Positions 54,601 through 64,000 of a DNA stretch of 64,000 nucleotides are shown here, in pieces (the first letter of the stretch is position 1; each line of letters starts with the position of its first letter). The notes below the pieces were generated by a model that searched no databases, was not told the DNA's origin, and saw only the letters and a program-made list of their open reading frames with translations. The position numbers and the translations under genes are program-made. The DNA comes from Actinomyces sp. Marseille-P3109 (lineage in GTDB: Bacteria > Actinomycetota > Actinomycetes > Actinomycetales > Actinomycetaceae), in contig NZ_OOHN01000008.1 in the NCBI RefSeq assembly GCF_900323545.1, forward strand, positions 143,941-207,940. The letters are read 5' to 3'.

Positions 54601-55130
54601 CCTTCTGCTCAGCGGCTCGGGCTTCGCGGCGGTGACGATGACTCGGGGCTCACTCCCGCCCCTGCCGGCTGAGGACGACCCACTGGCCAAGGCCGAGGAA
54701 CCCGACGCCGCATCTGTGCATTTCGACAATGTAGGCAGATCGCACCCGGCCGGAGGAACCAGTGACCCGCCCCTCGTCAGGGCCGAGAAGGCCGCGAACG
54801 ACAGTTGGGACGGCGTCGTCGAAGGAATACGGAGTGAACGGGAGAATGCCGAGGTCGCAGGTACTCCTTGGTGAGGCTGTGAGAAATGTTCGAGAACGAG
54901 CACACTCAAGACGTCAATTGTCTTAACGGGGGTACTCCCCGTGTACTACCCGTCGCTCCATGGGGAGTCCCCAGGTGTCCGGGTCCCCACCGGGCACCCC
55001 GGGTATATCCGTGCACCACACGCCTTCTCCCCGTGGGAGGCTCCCCATTTCTTGGATAAGGGATGCTGCTTAGGGTTTTGGTATTCCTCAGGCCGGGGTG
55101 GCTTGAGTGCCAAACAATGGAGGTCCCATC
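54601..55130. other. Non-coding leader region with clustered GGGAG/CTCCC palindromes
   Basis: About 530 bases between the rplA terminators and the lipoprotein gene; open frames here lack coding character or ribosome sites. Three short dyads stand out: ACGGGG-GTACT-CCCCGT (54926-54942), TGGGGAGTCCCCA (54961-54973) and GGGAGGCTCCC (55035-55045), in a stretch with lower GC further on. They could be operators or leader-RNA hairpins for the downstream pair. Confidence 0.5.
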
Positions 55131-55745
55131 ATGATGACTGTTTCTACGCGAGTCCTGGCTGCTGTGAGTGCCATTGGCCTGACCGCGACTCTGGCGTCCT
55201 GCCAACTGGGAGGTGGCTCGGACTTGAACGCATCCGGTACTGCGACGTCGGCGTCCGCACCGAAGTCAGCGCAGACCGGGGCGAGTGCTCCCGGTAGTAA
55301 CGGCGCGGTGATCGAGTCGCATCCCACCAGCATTGAGGGCAAAGCTGGAACCGTTTCTCTGAACTCCGTCTCTGGTGCAGGAACGACGGTGACCGTCATG
55401 TTCTCCGTGACGAATAATGAAAAGAAAGATGATATGTGGATCTACAGCTCGTTCTCCGACGGAGATGACTCGGTTCCCCAGCCTGAAGGAAAAGCGAGTC
55501 CGGGAGGGAGCACCAACAACGTCGACGGTCTGACGCTCATCGAGCCGTCCTCCTCAAACATCTACCGTGTCTCCTATGACTCCCAAGGTGGCTGCCTATG
55601 CTCCAGCGATCTCTCGGATTACGTCAAGCCTGGGCAGACGGTCGCGCTCCAGGCAACCTTCACCGGTGTCCCGGCCGAGGCGAAGAGCGTCACCATCACC
55701 ATTCCGAATGGCGGAACCTTCAGTAATGTGGCGGTGTCTCGATGA
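55131..55745 (+). CDS. Secreted lipoprotein of unknown function
   Basis: A 204-residue lipoprotein. A type II signal peptide ends in the lipobox LASC (near residue 23 from MMTVSTRVLAAVSAIG), followed by a Gly/Ser/Ala-rich tether. The rest is beta-rich, with TVTVMFSVTNNEKKDDMWIY and a conclusion in SVTITIPNGGTFSNVAV, like the ligand-binding beta-sandwiches of DUF4352/DUF4232 type. ATG 55131 has GGAGG 7 bases upstream. The stop overlaps the next gene (ATGATG), so the two are translated together. Confidence 0.85.
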   Translation: MMTVSTRVLAAVSAIGLTATLASCQLGGGSDLNASGTATSASAPKSAQTGASAPGSNGAVIESHPTSIEGKAGTVSLNSVSGAGTTVTVMFSVTNNEKKDDMWIYSSFSDGDDSVPQPEGKASPGGSTNNVDGLTLIEPSSSNIYRVSYDSQGGCLCSSDLSDYVKPGQTVALQATFTGVPAEAKSVTITIPNGGTFSNVAVSR

Positions 55746-56428
55746 TGCAGCAGGTGCTTTGTGGAAGATGGGTGATGGGCGCAAGGCGTCGCTGTCGGAT
55801 TGGGGCGCTTGCCGCAGCGGTTGTCGCTGTGAGCGCTGTTTCCTGGTCGGCTGCCGTTGGAGCTGACGCCTTACCCGTAGCACCACAGGCGGGCCGACCG
55901 GTGGCGGGGCCGACCAAGAGCGCCACAGCCGATCCGACGACGATCGTCAAGCAGCCCGGTAGCGCAGGGCCGGGCAATCCCCGGGTGGCTCAGACCGTGG
56001 ACCGCCTTGTCACCCCGGTATCGCGATCGAGCAGCTCGGACAGCGCCGTCACCTTCTCCTCGGACGGGCGGACAACTGTGGCCTCGCTGTCCGGTGACGT
56101 CACCTTCGACGTCGACTCGGCCACCCTGACCGACCGTGCCAAGCAGGTGCTCGATGAGATCGTCACCCGTTGGAACGGCAAGCCGCCGGGCACGGTCACC
56201 GTGGTGGGGCATACCGACTCCGTGGCCGACGACGCCTACAACCAGACTCTCTCCGAGCAGCGGGCCAAGGCCGTCGCGGACTACCTGACCTCCAAGGTTG
56301 CGTCCCTGAACGTCCAGTCCTCCGGCAAGGGGGAGAGCGAGCCCGTGGCCTCCGAGACCAACGAGGACGGCAGCGTCAATGAGGCCGGCAAGGCCTCCAA
56401 CCGCCACGTGGACGTGCGCTGGGGGTGA
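55742..56428 (+). CDS. Secreted OmpA-family peptidoglycan-binding protein
   Basis: A 228-residue exported protein: N-terminal signal sequence (IGALAAAVVAVSAVSWSAAV), Pro/Gly/Ser-rich spacer, then a full OmpA C-terminal domain (residues about 115-228). Conserved features are DVTFDVDSATLTDRAKQVLD, VVGHTDSVADDAYNQTLSEQ with the diaminopimelate-binding Asp and Arg region, and NRHVDVRW at the end. In organisms without an outer membrane such domains hold proteins at the cell wall. It overlaps the lipoprotein gene by 4 bases, suggesting a two-protein envelope unit. Confidence 0.88.
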   Translation: MMQQVLCGRWVMGARRRCRIGALAAAVVAVSAVSWSAAVGADALPVAPQAGRPVAGPTKSATADPTTIVKQPGSAGPGNPRVAQTVDRLVTPVSRSSSSDSAVTFSSDGRTTVASLSGDVTFDVDSATLTDRAKQVLDEIVTRWNGKPPGTVTVVGHTDSVADDAYNQTLSEQRAKAVADYLTSKVASLNVQSSGKGESEPVASETNEDGSVNEAGKASNRHVDVRWG

Positions 56429-56512
56429 TGATGCTGCGATACGTCAACTGGTCTGGCCGGTGGGGCTCGGTCTGGGACTGAGGATCTGGGCCAATTGCGC
56501 AGAGCGCCGGGA

Positions 56513-57265
56513 TTATGCGATCGCCGCCGGCCAGGCCAGGAATGCCCCGACGATGAGGTAGGGGCCGTAGGCGATCGAGTCCTGACGGCTCACGCGCCTG
56601 GTGGCAAGGAGCGCGAGAGCGACGACTCCCGCAATGAGGACGCCCATCACGAATCCGTAGGCCAGCATCCAGGGGGCGTGCCAGCCCAGCCACATCCCGA
56701 TGACGGCGCACAGCTTGACGTCACCCATCCCTATGCCGGTGCCGAGGAGGGCCAGTGCCAGGCAGATCCCGCCCGCCGCGGTGGCGGACAGGAGGGCCCG
56801 CCAAGCGGCATGGGGGATCTCCGGTTGCCGGATCGCGACGGCTGCTCCGCAGGTGACCAGCCAGACCGTGACCGACCCCAGGATCCGGTTGGGCAGCAGG
56901 TGGGCGACGCTGTCGACGCTGGCTGCGCAGCCCAGGAGCGCGAAGACCGGAAGGGCAACAAGCGTTGGCCCGACGGCGCCCGCCCGTATGCCCCACCATA
57001 TGCACCAGCCGCACAGGGGCAGGGCCACAAGAGCCTGGGGTCTGCTCTCCAGCAGGCCGGGGTGCTTCAGCGTTCGAGGTGTCGGAGGCGCCTGTGGCCC
57101 CCTGCCGTCGGCGTCGTCCGAGGGCGCGGATGGCTCCTTGGCTGCGAGCTGCCCGACGTAGCGCCTCGTCCACGCCGACACCGGCCCCGCGACGAGTGCG
57201 ATGGAGGCCGCGGCCGCCAAGGCCATCATTGCGAGCGGCCAGGACTGAATCGCTGAGACCGGCAT
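56513..57265 (-). CDS. Type IV prepilin peptidase (A24 family)
   Basis: A 250-residue integral membrane aspartyl protease. Both catalytic Asp motifs are present: ASVDSVAHLLPNRIL and the GxGD motif in GTGIGMGDVKLCAVIGMWLG. Six to eight membrane helices; the N-terminal methyltransferase-like Cys domain of large PilD enzymes is missing, and a charged insert (about residues 38-72) is unusual. Such enzymes process type IV pilin or Flp/Tad prepilins; no pilin or tad genes are in the window. Convergent with the OmpA-like gene. Confidence 0.88.
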   Translation of the reverse strand: MPVSAIQSWPLAMMALAAAASIALVAGPVSAWTRRYVGQLAAKEPSAPSDDADGRGPQAPPTPRTLKHPGLLESRPQALVALPLCGWCIWWGIRAGAVGPTLVALPVFALLGCAASVDSVAHLLPNRILGSVTVWLVTCGAAVAIRQPEIPHAAWRALLSATAAGGICLALALLGTGIGMGDVKLCAVIGMWLGWHAPWMLAYGFVMGVLIAGVVALALLATRRVSRQDSIAYGPYLIVGAFLAWPAAIA

Positions 57266-57733
57266 CGAAGAGCCTTTCGACGTGCGGGCGGGAGGCGGTG
57301 ATGGCTGAGGGTGTGATGATTGTCCACTATCCTTGGCGTCGGTCCGGCCTCGAGGGCGCGGTTGCGGGCGTGTCCAGCACCACGCTCTTACCTCACTACC
57401 CGCCCTGGCGCGCGCCTACGGCGAACGGGTACCCTGGCCGACGGTGCCCGCTGGCGGGTCACCGCATCTCCATTCCGTTCCCAGCGACGTCGGCTCCGGC
57501 CCAGGCCCTGAACGGCCTGCTCGGCTCTGCTCGACATCGTGACGCGGGTCTGCCGCGGCGGGAACCGACGGGCCCCTGACTGCGGGGCTCCGGACGTCGC
57601 AATCGGGCGAGCCTCGATCCCGGCGGGCCGGCCCTCTCCGCGGTGGCGTGCGCCGTCGAGCCACCGATGGGGGAGCGGTCCGGCACGCAGGCAGCAGCCA
57701 GATACAGACTCACGTCCCTATGGAGAATCAGTA
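57266..57733. other. 468-base leader region upstream of rpsL
   Basis: Lies between the divergent prepilin peptidase and rpsL and must contain the promoter of the rpsL-rpsG-fusA-tuf unit. I cannot identify a convincing -35/-10 pair or regulator site; open frames here show no protein-like sequence. Confidence 0.5.
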
Positions 57734-58108
57734 GTGCCTACCATTCAGCAGCTGGTCCGCAAGGGCCGCTCGACGAAGCGCTCTGCGTCCAAGACGCCGG
57801 CGCTCAAGGCCAGTCCGCAGCGCCGTGGCGTGTGCACTCGCGTGTACACCACGACCCCCAAGAAGCCGAACTCCGCCCTTCGTAAGGTCGCCCGTGTGCG
57901 CCTGTCCACCGGTATCGAGGTCACGGCCTACATCCCCGGTGAGGGCCACAACCTCCAGGAGCACTCCATCGTGCTCGTGCGCGGTGGTCGTGTGAAGGAC
58001 CTTCCCGGTGTCCGCTACCACATCGTGCGCGGCGCCCTCGACACCCAGGGTGTCAAGGGCCGCCAGCAGGCACGTTCCAAGTACGGCGCCAAGAAGGAGA
58101 AGAAGTAA
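57734..58108 (+). CDS. rpsL: 30S ribosomal protein S12
   Basis: A 124-residue decoding-centre protein. It starts with GTG 57734 ([16 protein letters not shown]) and shows the [19 protein letters not shown] loop, where Lys43-type residues confer streptomycin resistance when mutated; here the wild-type Lys is present. The stop codon overlaps the rpsG ATG by one base. First gene of the str operon. Confidence 0.98.
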   Translation: MPTIQQLVRKGRSTKRSASKTPALKASPQRRGVCTRVYTTTPKKPNSALRKVARVRLSTGIEVTAYIPGEGHNLQEHSIVLVRGGRVKDLPGVRYHIVRGALDTQGVKGRQQARSKYGAKKEKK

Positions 58109-58578
58109 TGCCTCGTAAGGGTCCCGCACCCAAGCGCCCGCTCGTCGTCGACCCCGTCTACGGCTCGCCGGTCGTCACCCAGCTCGTCAACCGCGTCCTG
58201 CTGGACGGCAAGAAGTCCACCGCTGAGCGCATCGTCTACGGTGCCCTCGAGGGCGTCCGCTCCAAGACGGACCAGGACCCGGTCTCCGTCCTCAAGCGCG
58301 CGCTGGACAACATCCGCCCCGCGCTGGAGGTCCGCTCCCGCCGCGTCGGTGGTGCCACCTACCAGGTGCCCGTCGAGGTTCGTCCCGGCCGCGCCACCAC
58401 CCTGGCGCTGCGCTGGCTGGTGGACTTCTCCCGCCAGCGCCGCGAGAACACGATGACCGAGCGCCTCATGAACGAGATCCTCGACGCCTCCAACGGCCTG
58501 GGCGCCGCGGTCAAGCGTCGCGAGGACATGCACCGCATGGCCGAGTCCAACAAGGCCTTCGCCCACTACCGCTGGTAA
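58108..58578 (+). CDS. rpsG: 30S ribosomal protein S7
   Basis: A 156-residue head-domain protein that nucleates 30S assembly and, in other bacteria, represses the str operon. [36 protein letters not shown] and AFAHYRW at the end are standard. Its ATG overlaps the rpsL stop. Confidence 0.98.
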   Translation: MPRKGPAPKRPLVVDPVYGSPVVTQLVNRVLLDGKKSTAERIVYGALEGVRSKTDQDPVSVLKRALDNIRPALEVRSRRVGGATYQVPVEVRPGRATTLALRWLVDFSRQRRENTMTERLMNEILDASNGLGAAVKRREDMHRMAESNKAFAHYRW

Positions 58579-58623
58579 CACCGGTAGCAGCTCCGTACCC
58601 CACACGAACGAAGGACACCACCA

Positions 58624-60765
58624 GTGGCACTTGACGTGCTGACAGACCTCACCAAGGTCCGCAACATCGGCATCATGGCGCACATCGATGCCGGTAAGAC
58701 CACCGTGACAGAACGCATCCTGTTCTACACGGGCATCAACTACAAGATCGGCGAGACGCACGACGGCGCCTCGACGATGGACTGGATGGAGCAGGAGCAG
58801 GAGCGTGGTATCACCATCACCTCCGCGGCAACCACCTGCTTCTGGAAGAACAACCAGATCAACATCATCGACACCCCCGGCCACGTGGACTTCACGGTCG
58901 AGGTCGAGCGCTCCCTGCGCGTGCTCGACGGCGCCGTCGCGGTCTTCGACGGCAAGGAGGGCGTGGAGCCGCAGTCCGAGACGGTGTGGCGCCAGGCGGA
59001 CAAGTACAACGTTCCGCGCATCTGCTACATCAACAAGATGGACAAGCTGGGCGCCGACTTCGACTTCTCCGTCCAGACCATCCGTGACCGCCTCCACGCC
59101 ACCCCGATCGTCCTCAACTTCCCGATCGGCGCCGAGAACGAGTTCTCCGGCCTTGTCGACGTCCTGGAGATGCGGGCCATCCGCTTCCCCGAGAAGGACG
59201 CCGACGGCAAGGACACCCGCGGTTCCGTCGTCGAGTACGAGGAGATCCCCTCCGAGCTCGTCGCCAAGGCCGAGGAGCTGCGCGGCCAGCTGGTCGAGAC
59301 GGTCGCCGAGGCCGACGACACCCTCATGGAGAAGTACCTCGAGGGCGAGGAGCTCAGCGTCGCCGAGCTCAAGGCCGGCATCCGCAAGCTCACCGTGGCT
59401 GGCGAGGCCTTCCCGGTCCTGGCCGGGTCCGCCTTCAAGAACAAGGGCATCCAGCCCGTGCTCGACGCCGTCCTGGACTACCTGCCCTCCCCGCTCGACG
59501 TCCCCGACGTCGAGGGCCACGCCGTCGGCAACGAGGAGGAGGTGCTCACCCGTCCGGCTGACGAGAAGGCCCCCTTCGCCGCCCTGGCCTCCAAGGTGGC
59601 CACCCACCCCTTCTACGGCAAGCTCGTCTACGTGCGCGTCTACTCCGGCAAGGTCTCCCAGGGCGACATGGTCCTCAACGCCACCAAGGGCAAGAAGGAG
59701 CGCATCGGGAAGCTCTTCCAGATGCACTCCAACAAGGAGAACCCGGTGGAGGAGGCCCACGCCGGCCACATCTACGCCCTCATCGGCCTCAAGGACGTCA
59801 CCACCGGTGACACCCTGTGCGCCCAGGGCTCCCCGATCATCCTGGAGTCCATGACCTTCCCGGACCCGGTCATCCACGTGGCCATCGAGCCCAAGACCAA
59901 GGGCGACCAGGAGAAGCTGGGTGTGGCCATCCAGAAGCTCTCCGAGGAGGACCCCACCTTCACCGTCTCCCTCGACGAGGAGACCGGCCAGACCGTCATC
60001 GGCGGTATGGGTGAGCTCCACCTGGACGTGTTCGTGGACCGCATGCGCCGCGAGTTCAAGGTCGAGGCCAACGTGGGCGCCCCGCAGGTCGCCTACCGCG
60101 AGACCATCCGCAAGAAGGTGGACAAGGTCGAGTACACCCACAAGAAGCAGACGGGTGGCTCCGGCCAGTTCGCCAAGGTGCAGATGAGCTTCGAGCCCCT
60201 CGTGGCCGATGAGGCCGCCGAGGCCGCCGACGGCGAGAAGGCGCACTACGAGTTCGCCAACGCCGTCACCGGTGGTCGCGTGCCCCGCGAGTACATCCCC
60301 AGTGTGGACGCCGGGGTCCGGGACGCCATGCTCACCGGTGTCCTGGCCGGCTACCCGATGGTGGACATCAAGGCCACCCTCATCGACGGCGCCTACCACG
60401 AGGTCGACTCCTCCGAGATGGCCTTCAAGATCGCCGGCTCCATGGCGTTCAAGGAGGGTGCCAAGAAGGCCTCGCCGGTCCTCCTCGAGCCCGTCATGGC
60501 CGTCGAGGTCCGTACTCCCGAGGAGTACATGGGCGACGTCATCGGTGACCTCAACTCCCGTCGCGGCATGATCGCCTCGATGGAGGACGCCGTCGGCGTC
60601 AAGGTCATCCGTGCCAACGTCCCCCTGTCCGAGATGTTCGGCTACGTCGGTGACCTGCGCTCCAAGACGCAGGGACGTGCCGTCTACTCCATGACCTTCG
60701 ACTCCTACGCCGAGGTTCCCAAGAACGTCGCCGACGAGATCATCGCCAAGGTCAGGGGCGCCTGA
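58624..60765 (+). CDS. fusA: Elongation factor G
   Basis: A 713-residue translational GTPase for ribosomal translocation. G1 is [16 protein letters not shown]3 [10 protein letters not shown]4 NKMD; domains II-V follow with [20 protein letters not shown] and the C-terminal [23 protein letters not shown] start at 58624. Length is normal. Confidence 0.98.
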   Translation: MALDVLTDLTKVRNIGIMAHIDAGKTTVTERILFYTGINYKIGETHDGASTMDWMEQEQERGITITSAATTCFWKNNQINIIDTPGHVDFTVEVERSLRVLDGAVAVFDGKEGVEPQSETVWRQADKYNVPRICYINKMDKLGADFDFSVQTIRDRLHATPIVLNFPIGAENEFSGLVDVLEMRAIRFPEKDADGKDTRGSVVEYEEIPSELVAKAEELRGQLVETVAEADDTLMEKYLEGEELSVAELKAGIRKLTVAGEAFPVLAGSAFKNKGIQPVLDAVLDYLPSPLDVPDVEGHAVGNEEEVLTRPADEKAPFAALASKVATHPFYGKLVYVRVYSGKVSQGDMVLNATKGKKERIGKLFQMHSNKENPVEEAHAGHIYALIGLKDVTTGDTLCAQGSPIILESMTFPDPVIHVAIEPKTKGDQEKLGVAIQKLSEEDPTFTVSLDEETGQTVIGGMGELHLDVFVDRMRREFKVEANVGAPQVAYRETIRKKVDKVEYTHKKQTGGSGQFAKVQMSFEPLVADEAAEAADGEKAHYEFANAVTGGRVPREYIPSVDAGVRDAMLTGVLAGYPMVDIKATLIDGAYHEVDSSEMAFKIAGSMAFKEGAKKASPVLLEPVMAVEVRTPEEYMGDVIGDLNSRRGMIASMEDAVGVKVIRANVPLSEMFGYVGDLRSKTQGRAVYSMTFDSYAEVPKNVADEIIAKVRGA

Positions 60766-60966
60766 CGCCCGCACACCGGGGGCCCGCTCCGGCTGCGCGC
60801 AACCGCAGCAGGCCCCCGGCCCGGTGGCGCCCGCACGCGCCGATCGGGACCCACTTCAGTAAGATTTCCAACATCCACCAGTAGAGACTCTTGACGCCCG
60901 GACGGCTAGCATGTGTGCTAGTCGAATCCCGACGAAGAGAACTACCCGAGTCCCAGGAGGACACCA

Positions 60967-62157
<1,191 letters not shown>

Positions 62158-62189
62158 CCCACTGACGCTCCGCGCCTCCGCGTAGCACC

Positions 62190-62231
62190 AGACCTCCCCG
62201 GTCAGAACTCGTGTTCTGACCGGGGAGGTCT
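62190..62231 (+). terminator. Rho-independent terminator after tuf
   Basis: A 19-bp perfect stem (62190-62208 with 62213-62231), loop TCGT, followed by TTTT. The clearest terminator in the window. Confidence 0.95.
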
Positions 62232-62578
62232 TTTATGTCCTGTCGGATTGTCACCGGAAAGGCCGACCGAGAATGTGAATAGTCGCGCGAACTACACAAT
62301 GCGCAAATGCTGTGACGTGAGCGTAATGAATAGCGTCGCAATGAAGTAACGGACGATTTCAGATCCATTACCGACCCGGTTTTTCTCGGTTTCCTGGACT
62401 AGTTTATCGACAGTGCCCACATGTGGACGCTAACGCTCTTGAGTGGGCGGTTCCGGCGTTGTTCCGCTGACGCCGTCGGGCAGGACGGAGACTTTCGCCG
62501 GAGAACACGCTCCCTATTGATACCCCTGCCATGCGTCTGTCCTCCCCGGCAGCGCACAGTGAAAGGAAATCCCAACCC
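62232..62578 (+). other. AT-richer upstream region of the fimbrial gene
   Basis: About 350 bases, clearly lower in GC than the surrounding DNA, with no gene. It holds a small CCACATGTGG palindrome (62417-62426) and the GAAAGGAAA ribosome site just before 62579. It should carry the fimbrial promoter, though no standard -35/-10 pair could be fixed. Confidence 0.5.
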
Positions 62579-64000
62579 ATGAAGCACAACGCCAGCACGC
62601 TGGGGCGTCGGGTTGCGGCCGTAGCCGGTGTCCTGACCCTGGCTGTTCTCGGCCTGGCCCCCGTGGCCCAGGCAGAGGATCCCAACTACGGAGACATCAA
62701 GACCGACGCATCAGGCTCCCTTATCATCCACAAGCACCTCACTGGAGACGGGAACCCCATCGGCGCCCCCGACGGCACCGCTCTGAACAACATGGACAAG
62801 GGTGAACCTATCCCGGGCGTCGTCTTCACCGCCTACCCGATCACCGACGTCGATCTGAAGGACCCCGCGGGCTGGGAGACGATCAGTGCTCTGTCCCAGA
62901 GCGGTGTGCCGGACAGTGCCTGCACAACCCCTACCACTCCCGTGCTGGCAGGGCACACGTTGGGCAGTGGTCTGTCCTCCTCTGAGACCAGTAACCAGGG
63001 TGTCGCCACGATCTCCGGCATGCCGGTCAAGGCATATCTCGTGTGTGAGACCAAGACGCCCGGTGACATCGTTCAGAAGGCCAAGCCCTTCGTGGTGACG
63101 ATTCCTCACCCGAACACCGCCGCTGAGGACGCGGATGGCAGGTGGCTCTACGACGTCCACGTCTATCCCAAGAACGAGGCCATTGACGTTGAGAAGAGCG
63201 TTCAGGAACAGAAGGTCAATGGCTACGGCGTCGGCTCCCTCGTCAAGTTCCCGGTGAGTTCTGAGCTGGCGACCCTCGACGCCAAGTCCCACTACAAGTA
63301 CTTCCAGCTCAAGGACACCCTGGACGCGCGCCTCTCAGAGGTGACCGCCACTGAGGTCACTATCGAGGGGGCGAGTCTTGAGACCACCGACTACACGGTG
63401 GCGGTCGACGGGCAGACCGTGACCGTCACCTTCACCGCCTCAGGTCTGGCGAAGCTCAAGGATGCCGCCACCAAGACGGTGTCCGCCACCTTCCAGGGCA
63501 AGGTGACCTCCGCGGGTGATGGTTCCATCAAGAATACAGCTCAGGTGTTGGCTGACACCGTCTATGCCGACCAGCCTCCGACACCTGAGACGCCTCCCAC
63601 CAACCCTGTCAACCCTCCGACCTCCAACGAGGTGGTGACTCATTGGGGTGACCTGGTGATCACGAAGGTGGATGCCAATGACAAGGCTCAGGGGAAGGCT
63701 GGTCTGAAGGGTGCTGAGTTCCAGCTGTTCAAGGCCAAGGATGCGTATGCGGGCACCTGCTCCAAGGAGAAGGAGGGGGAGGCCATCTCCGTGGGCGGCG
63801 AGACCACGTTGACCACGGGTGACGATGGCACTATCGATGTCAAGGGCCTGTTCGTCTCCGACTCCGTTGACGGGGCGGACCGGGACAACAAGGTCAACGC
63901 TGCCGAGCGCTGCTACGTGCTGGTGGAGACCAAGGCTCCTGCCGGGTTCGTTCTTCCCGCCGGGGATGATGCCGTGACTGCTGTGAAGGTCCAGTCCGGT
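62579..64000 (+). CDS. Sortase-assembled fimbrial shaft subunit (FimA/FimP type), 5' part
   Basis: The first 474 codons of a pilin, cut by the right window edge. A Sec signal peptide (residues 1-32, VLTLAVLGLAPVAQA) precedes the N-terminal domain. The pilin motif WLYDVHVYPKN (residues 189-199) supplies Lys198 for sortase polymerisation, and the E-box YVLVETKAPAGF (446-457) lies in the C-terminal CnaB-like domain. Cys115/156 and Cys394/445 are possible disulfides. The sequence resembles Actinomyces type 2 FimA more than FimP, but the LPXTG end and the sortase gene are outside the window. ATG 62579 has a GAAAGGAAA site. Confidence 0.92.
   Translation, partial: MKHNASTLGRRVAAVAGVLTLAVLGLAPVAQAEDPNYGDIKTDASGSLIIHKHLTGDGNPIGAPDGTALNNMDKGEPIPGVVFTAYPITDVDLKDPAGWETISALSQSGVPDSACTTPTTPVLAGHTLGSGLSSSETSNQGVATISGMPVKAYLVCETKTPGDIVQKAKPFVVTIPHPNTAAEDADGRWLYDVHVYPKNEAIDVEKSVQEQKVNGYGVGSLVKFPVSSELATLDAKSHYKYFQLKDTLDARLSEVTATEVTIEGASLETTDYTVAVDGQTVTVTFTASGLAKLKDAATKTVSATFQGKVTSAGDGSIKNTAQVLADTVYADQPPTPETPPTNPVNPPTSNEVVTHWGDLVITKVDANDKAQGKAGLKGAEFQLFKAKDAYAGTCSKEKEGEAISVGGETTLTTGDDGTIDVKGLFVSDSVDGADRDNKVNAAERCYVLVETKAPAGFVLPAGDDAVTAVKVQSG

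Noticed and set aside
54508..54909. A 133-codon minus-strand frame after rplA
   Set aside because: It spans a strong 16-bp hairpin and has no recognisable domain or ribosome site; treated as non-coding.
58015..60774. A 919-codon open frame antisense to rpsG and fusA, and similar long antisense frames opposite lctP, the flotillin gene and glpD
   Set aside because: High-GC codon bias makes long open antisense frames; the sense strands encode unmistakable conserved proteins and the antisense products are Gly/Val/Leu/His-rich shadows.

Overview
The window is high-GC chromosomal DNA from an actinobacterium. Gene content points to Actinomyces, most likely the oral A. oris / A. naeslundii group. 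The clues are the tRNA-Trp-secE-nusG-rplKA arrangement, the 32-residue bS22 protein, a radA-disA pair, glycerol/dihydroxyacetone/lactate (C3) metabolism, and a sortase-type fimbrial shaft gene running off the right edge. The genus is an inference from gene content; no 16S gene is present.

Layout. 1-2.3 kb: a frameshifted IS3-family transposase remnant, a TetR regulator and an RCC1-repeat protein. 2.5-13 kb: L-lactate permease, a P1B-like P-type ATPase with an altered CPC motif, and the operon glpD-glpF-glpK, with a SorC-family regulator transcribed divergently from it. 13-25 kb: an ArgA-like acetyltransferase, small unknown proteins, mutY, radA-disA, two tandem membrane proteins with Gln/Tyr/Gly/Pro-rich tails, and transketolase.

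24.8-32.2 kb: the most interesting block. A SorC regulator is divergent from a PTE-family lactonase, a UlaD-like decarboxylase, a UlaE-like epimerase, a PfkB kinase and an MFS transporter. An AraD/UlaF-type epimerase is convergent at the end. It resembles the L-ascorbate (ula) pathway but has no PTS, and the UlaD homologue has lost the DxKxxD signature (it reads DVRIAE). A TGAAC-N4-GTTCA palindrome precedes both the operon and transketolase, and a degraded copy precedes the AraD-type gene. These genes may form one regulon ending in D-xylulose-5-phosphate and the pentose phosphate pathway.

32-50 kb: flotillin with an NfeD-like partner, a membrane-anchored Ala/Pro/Thr-rich protein, dhaKLM, a Trk/Ktr potassium system split by a drug-efflux MFS/TetR pair, a BldC-like HTH protein, bS22, murB, an adenosine-deaminase-family gene and two envelope/unknown genes. 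Three copies of a 69-71 bp palindromic element lie in intergenic DNA (22.5, 48.8 and 50.1 kb).

50-64 kb: an aminotransferase, tRNA-Trp, secE, nusG, rplK and rplA; then a lipoprotein/OmpA-like pair and a prepilin peptidase; then rpsL-rpsG-fusA-tuf; then the 5' part of a fimbrial shaft gene. rplJL, rpoBC and the S10 operon are not in their usual places. Most genes look core and well kept; the only clear mobile DNA is the transposase remnant and the palindromic repeats.
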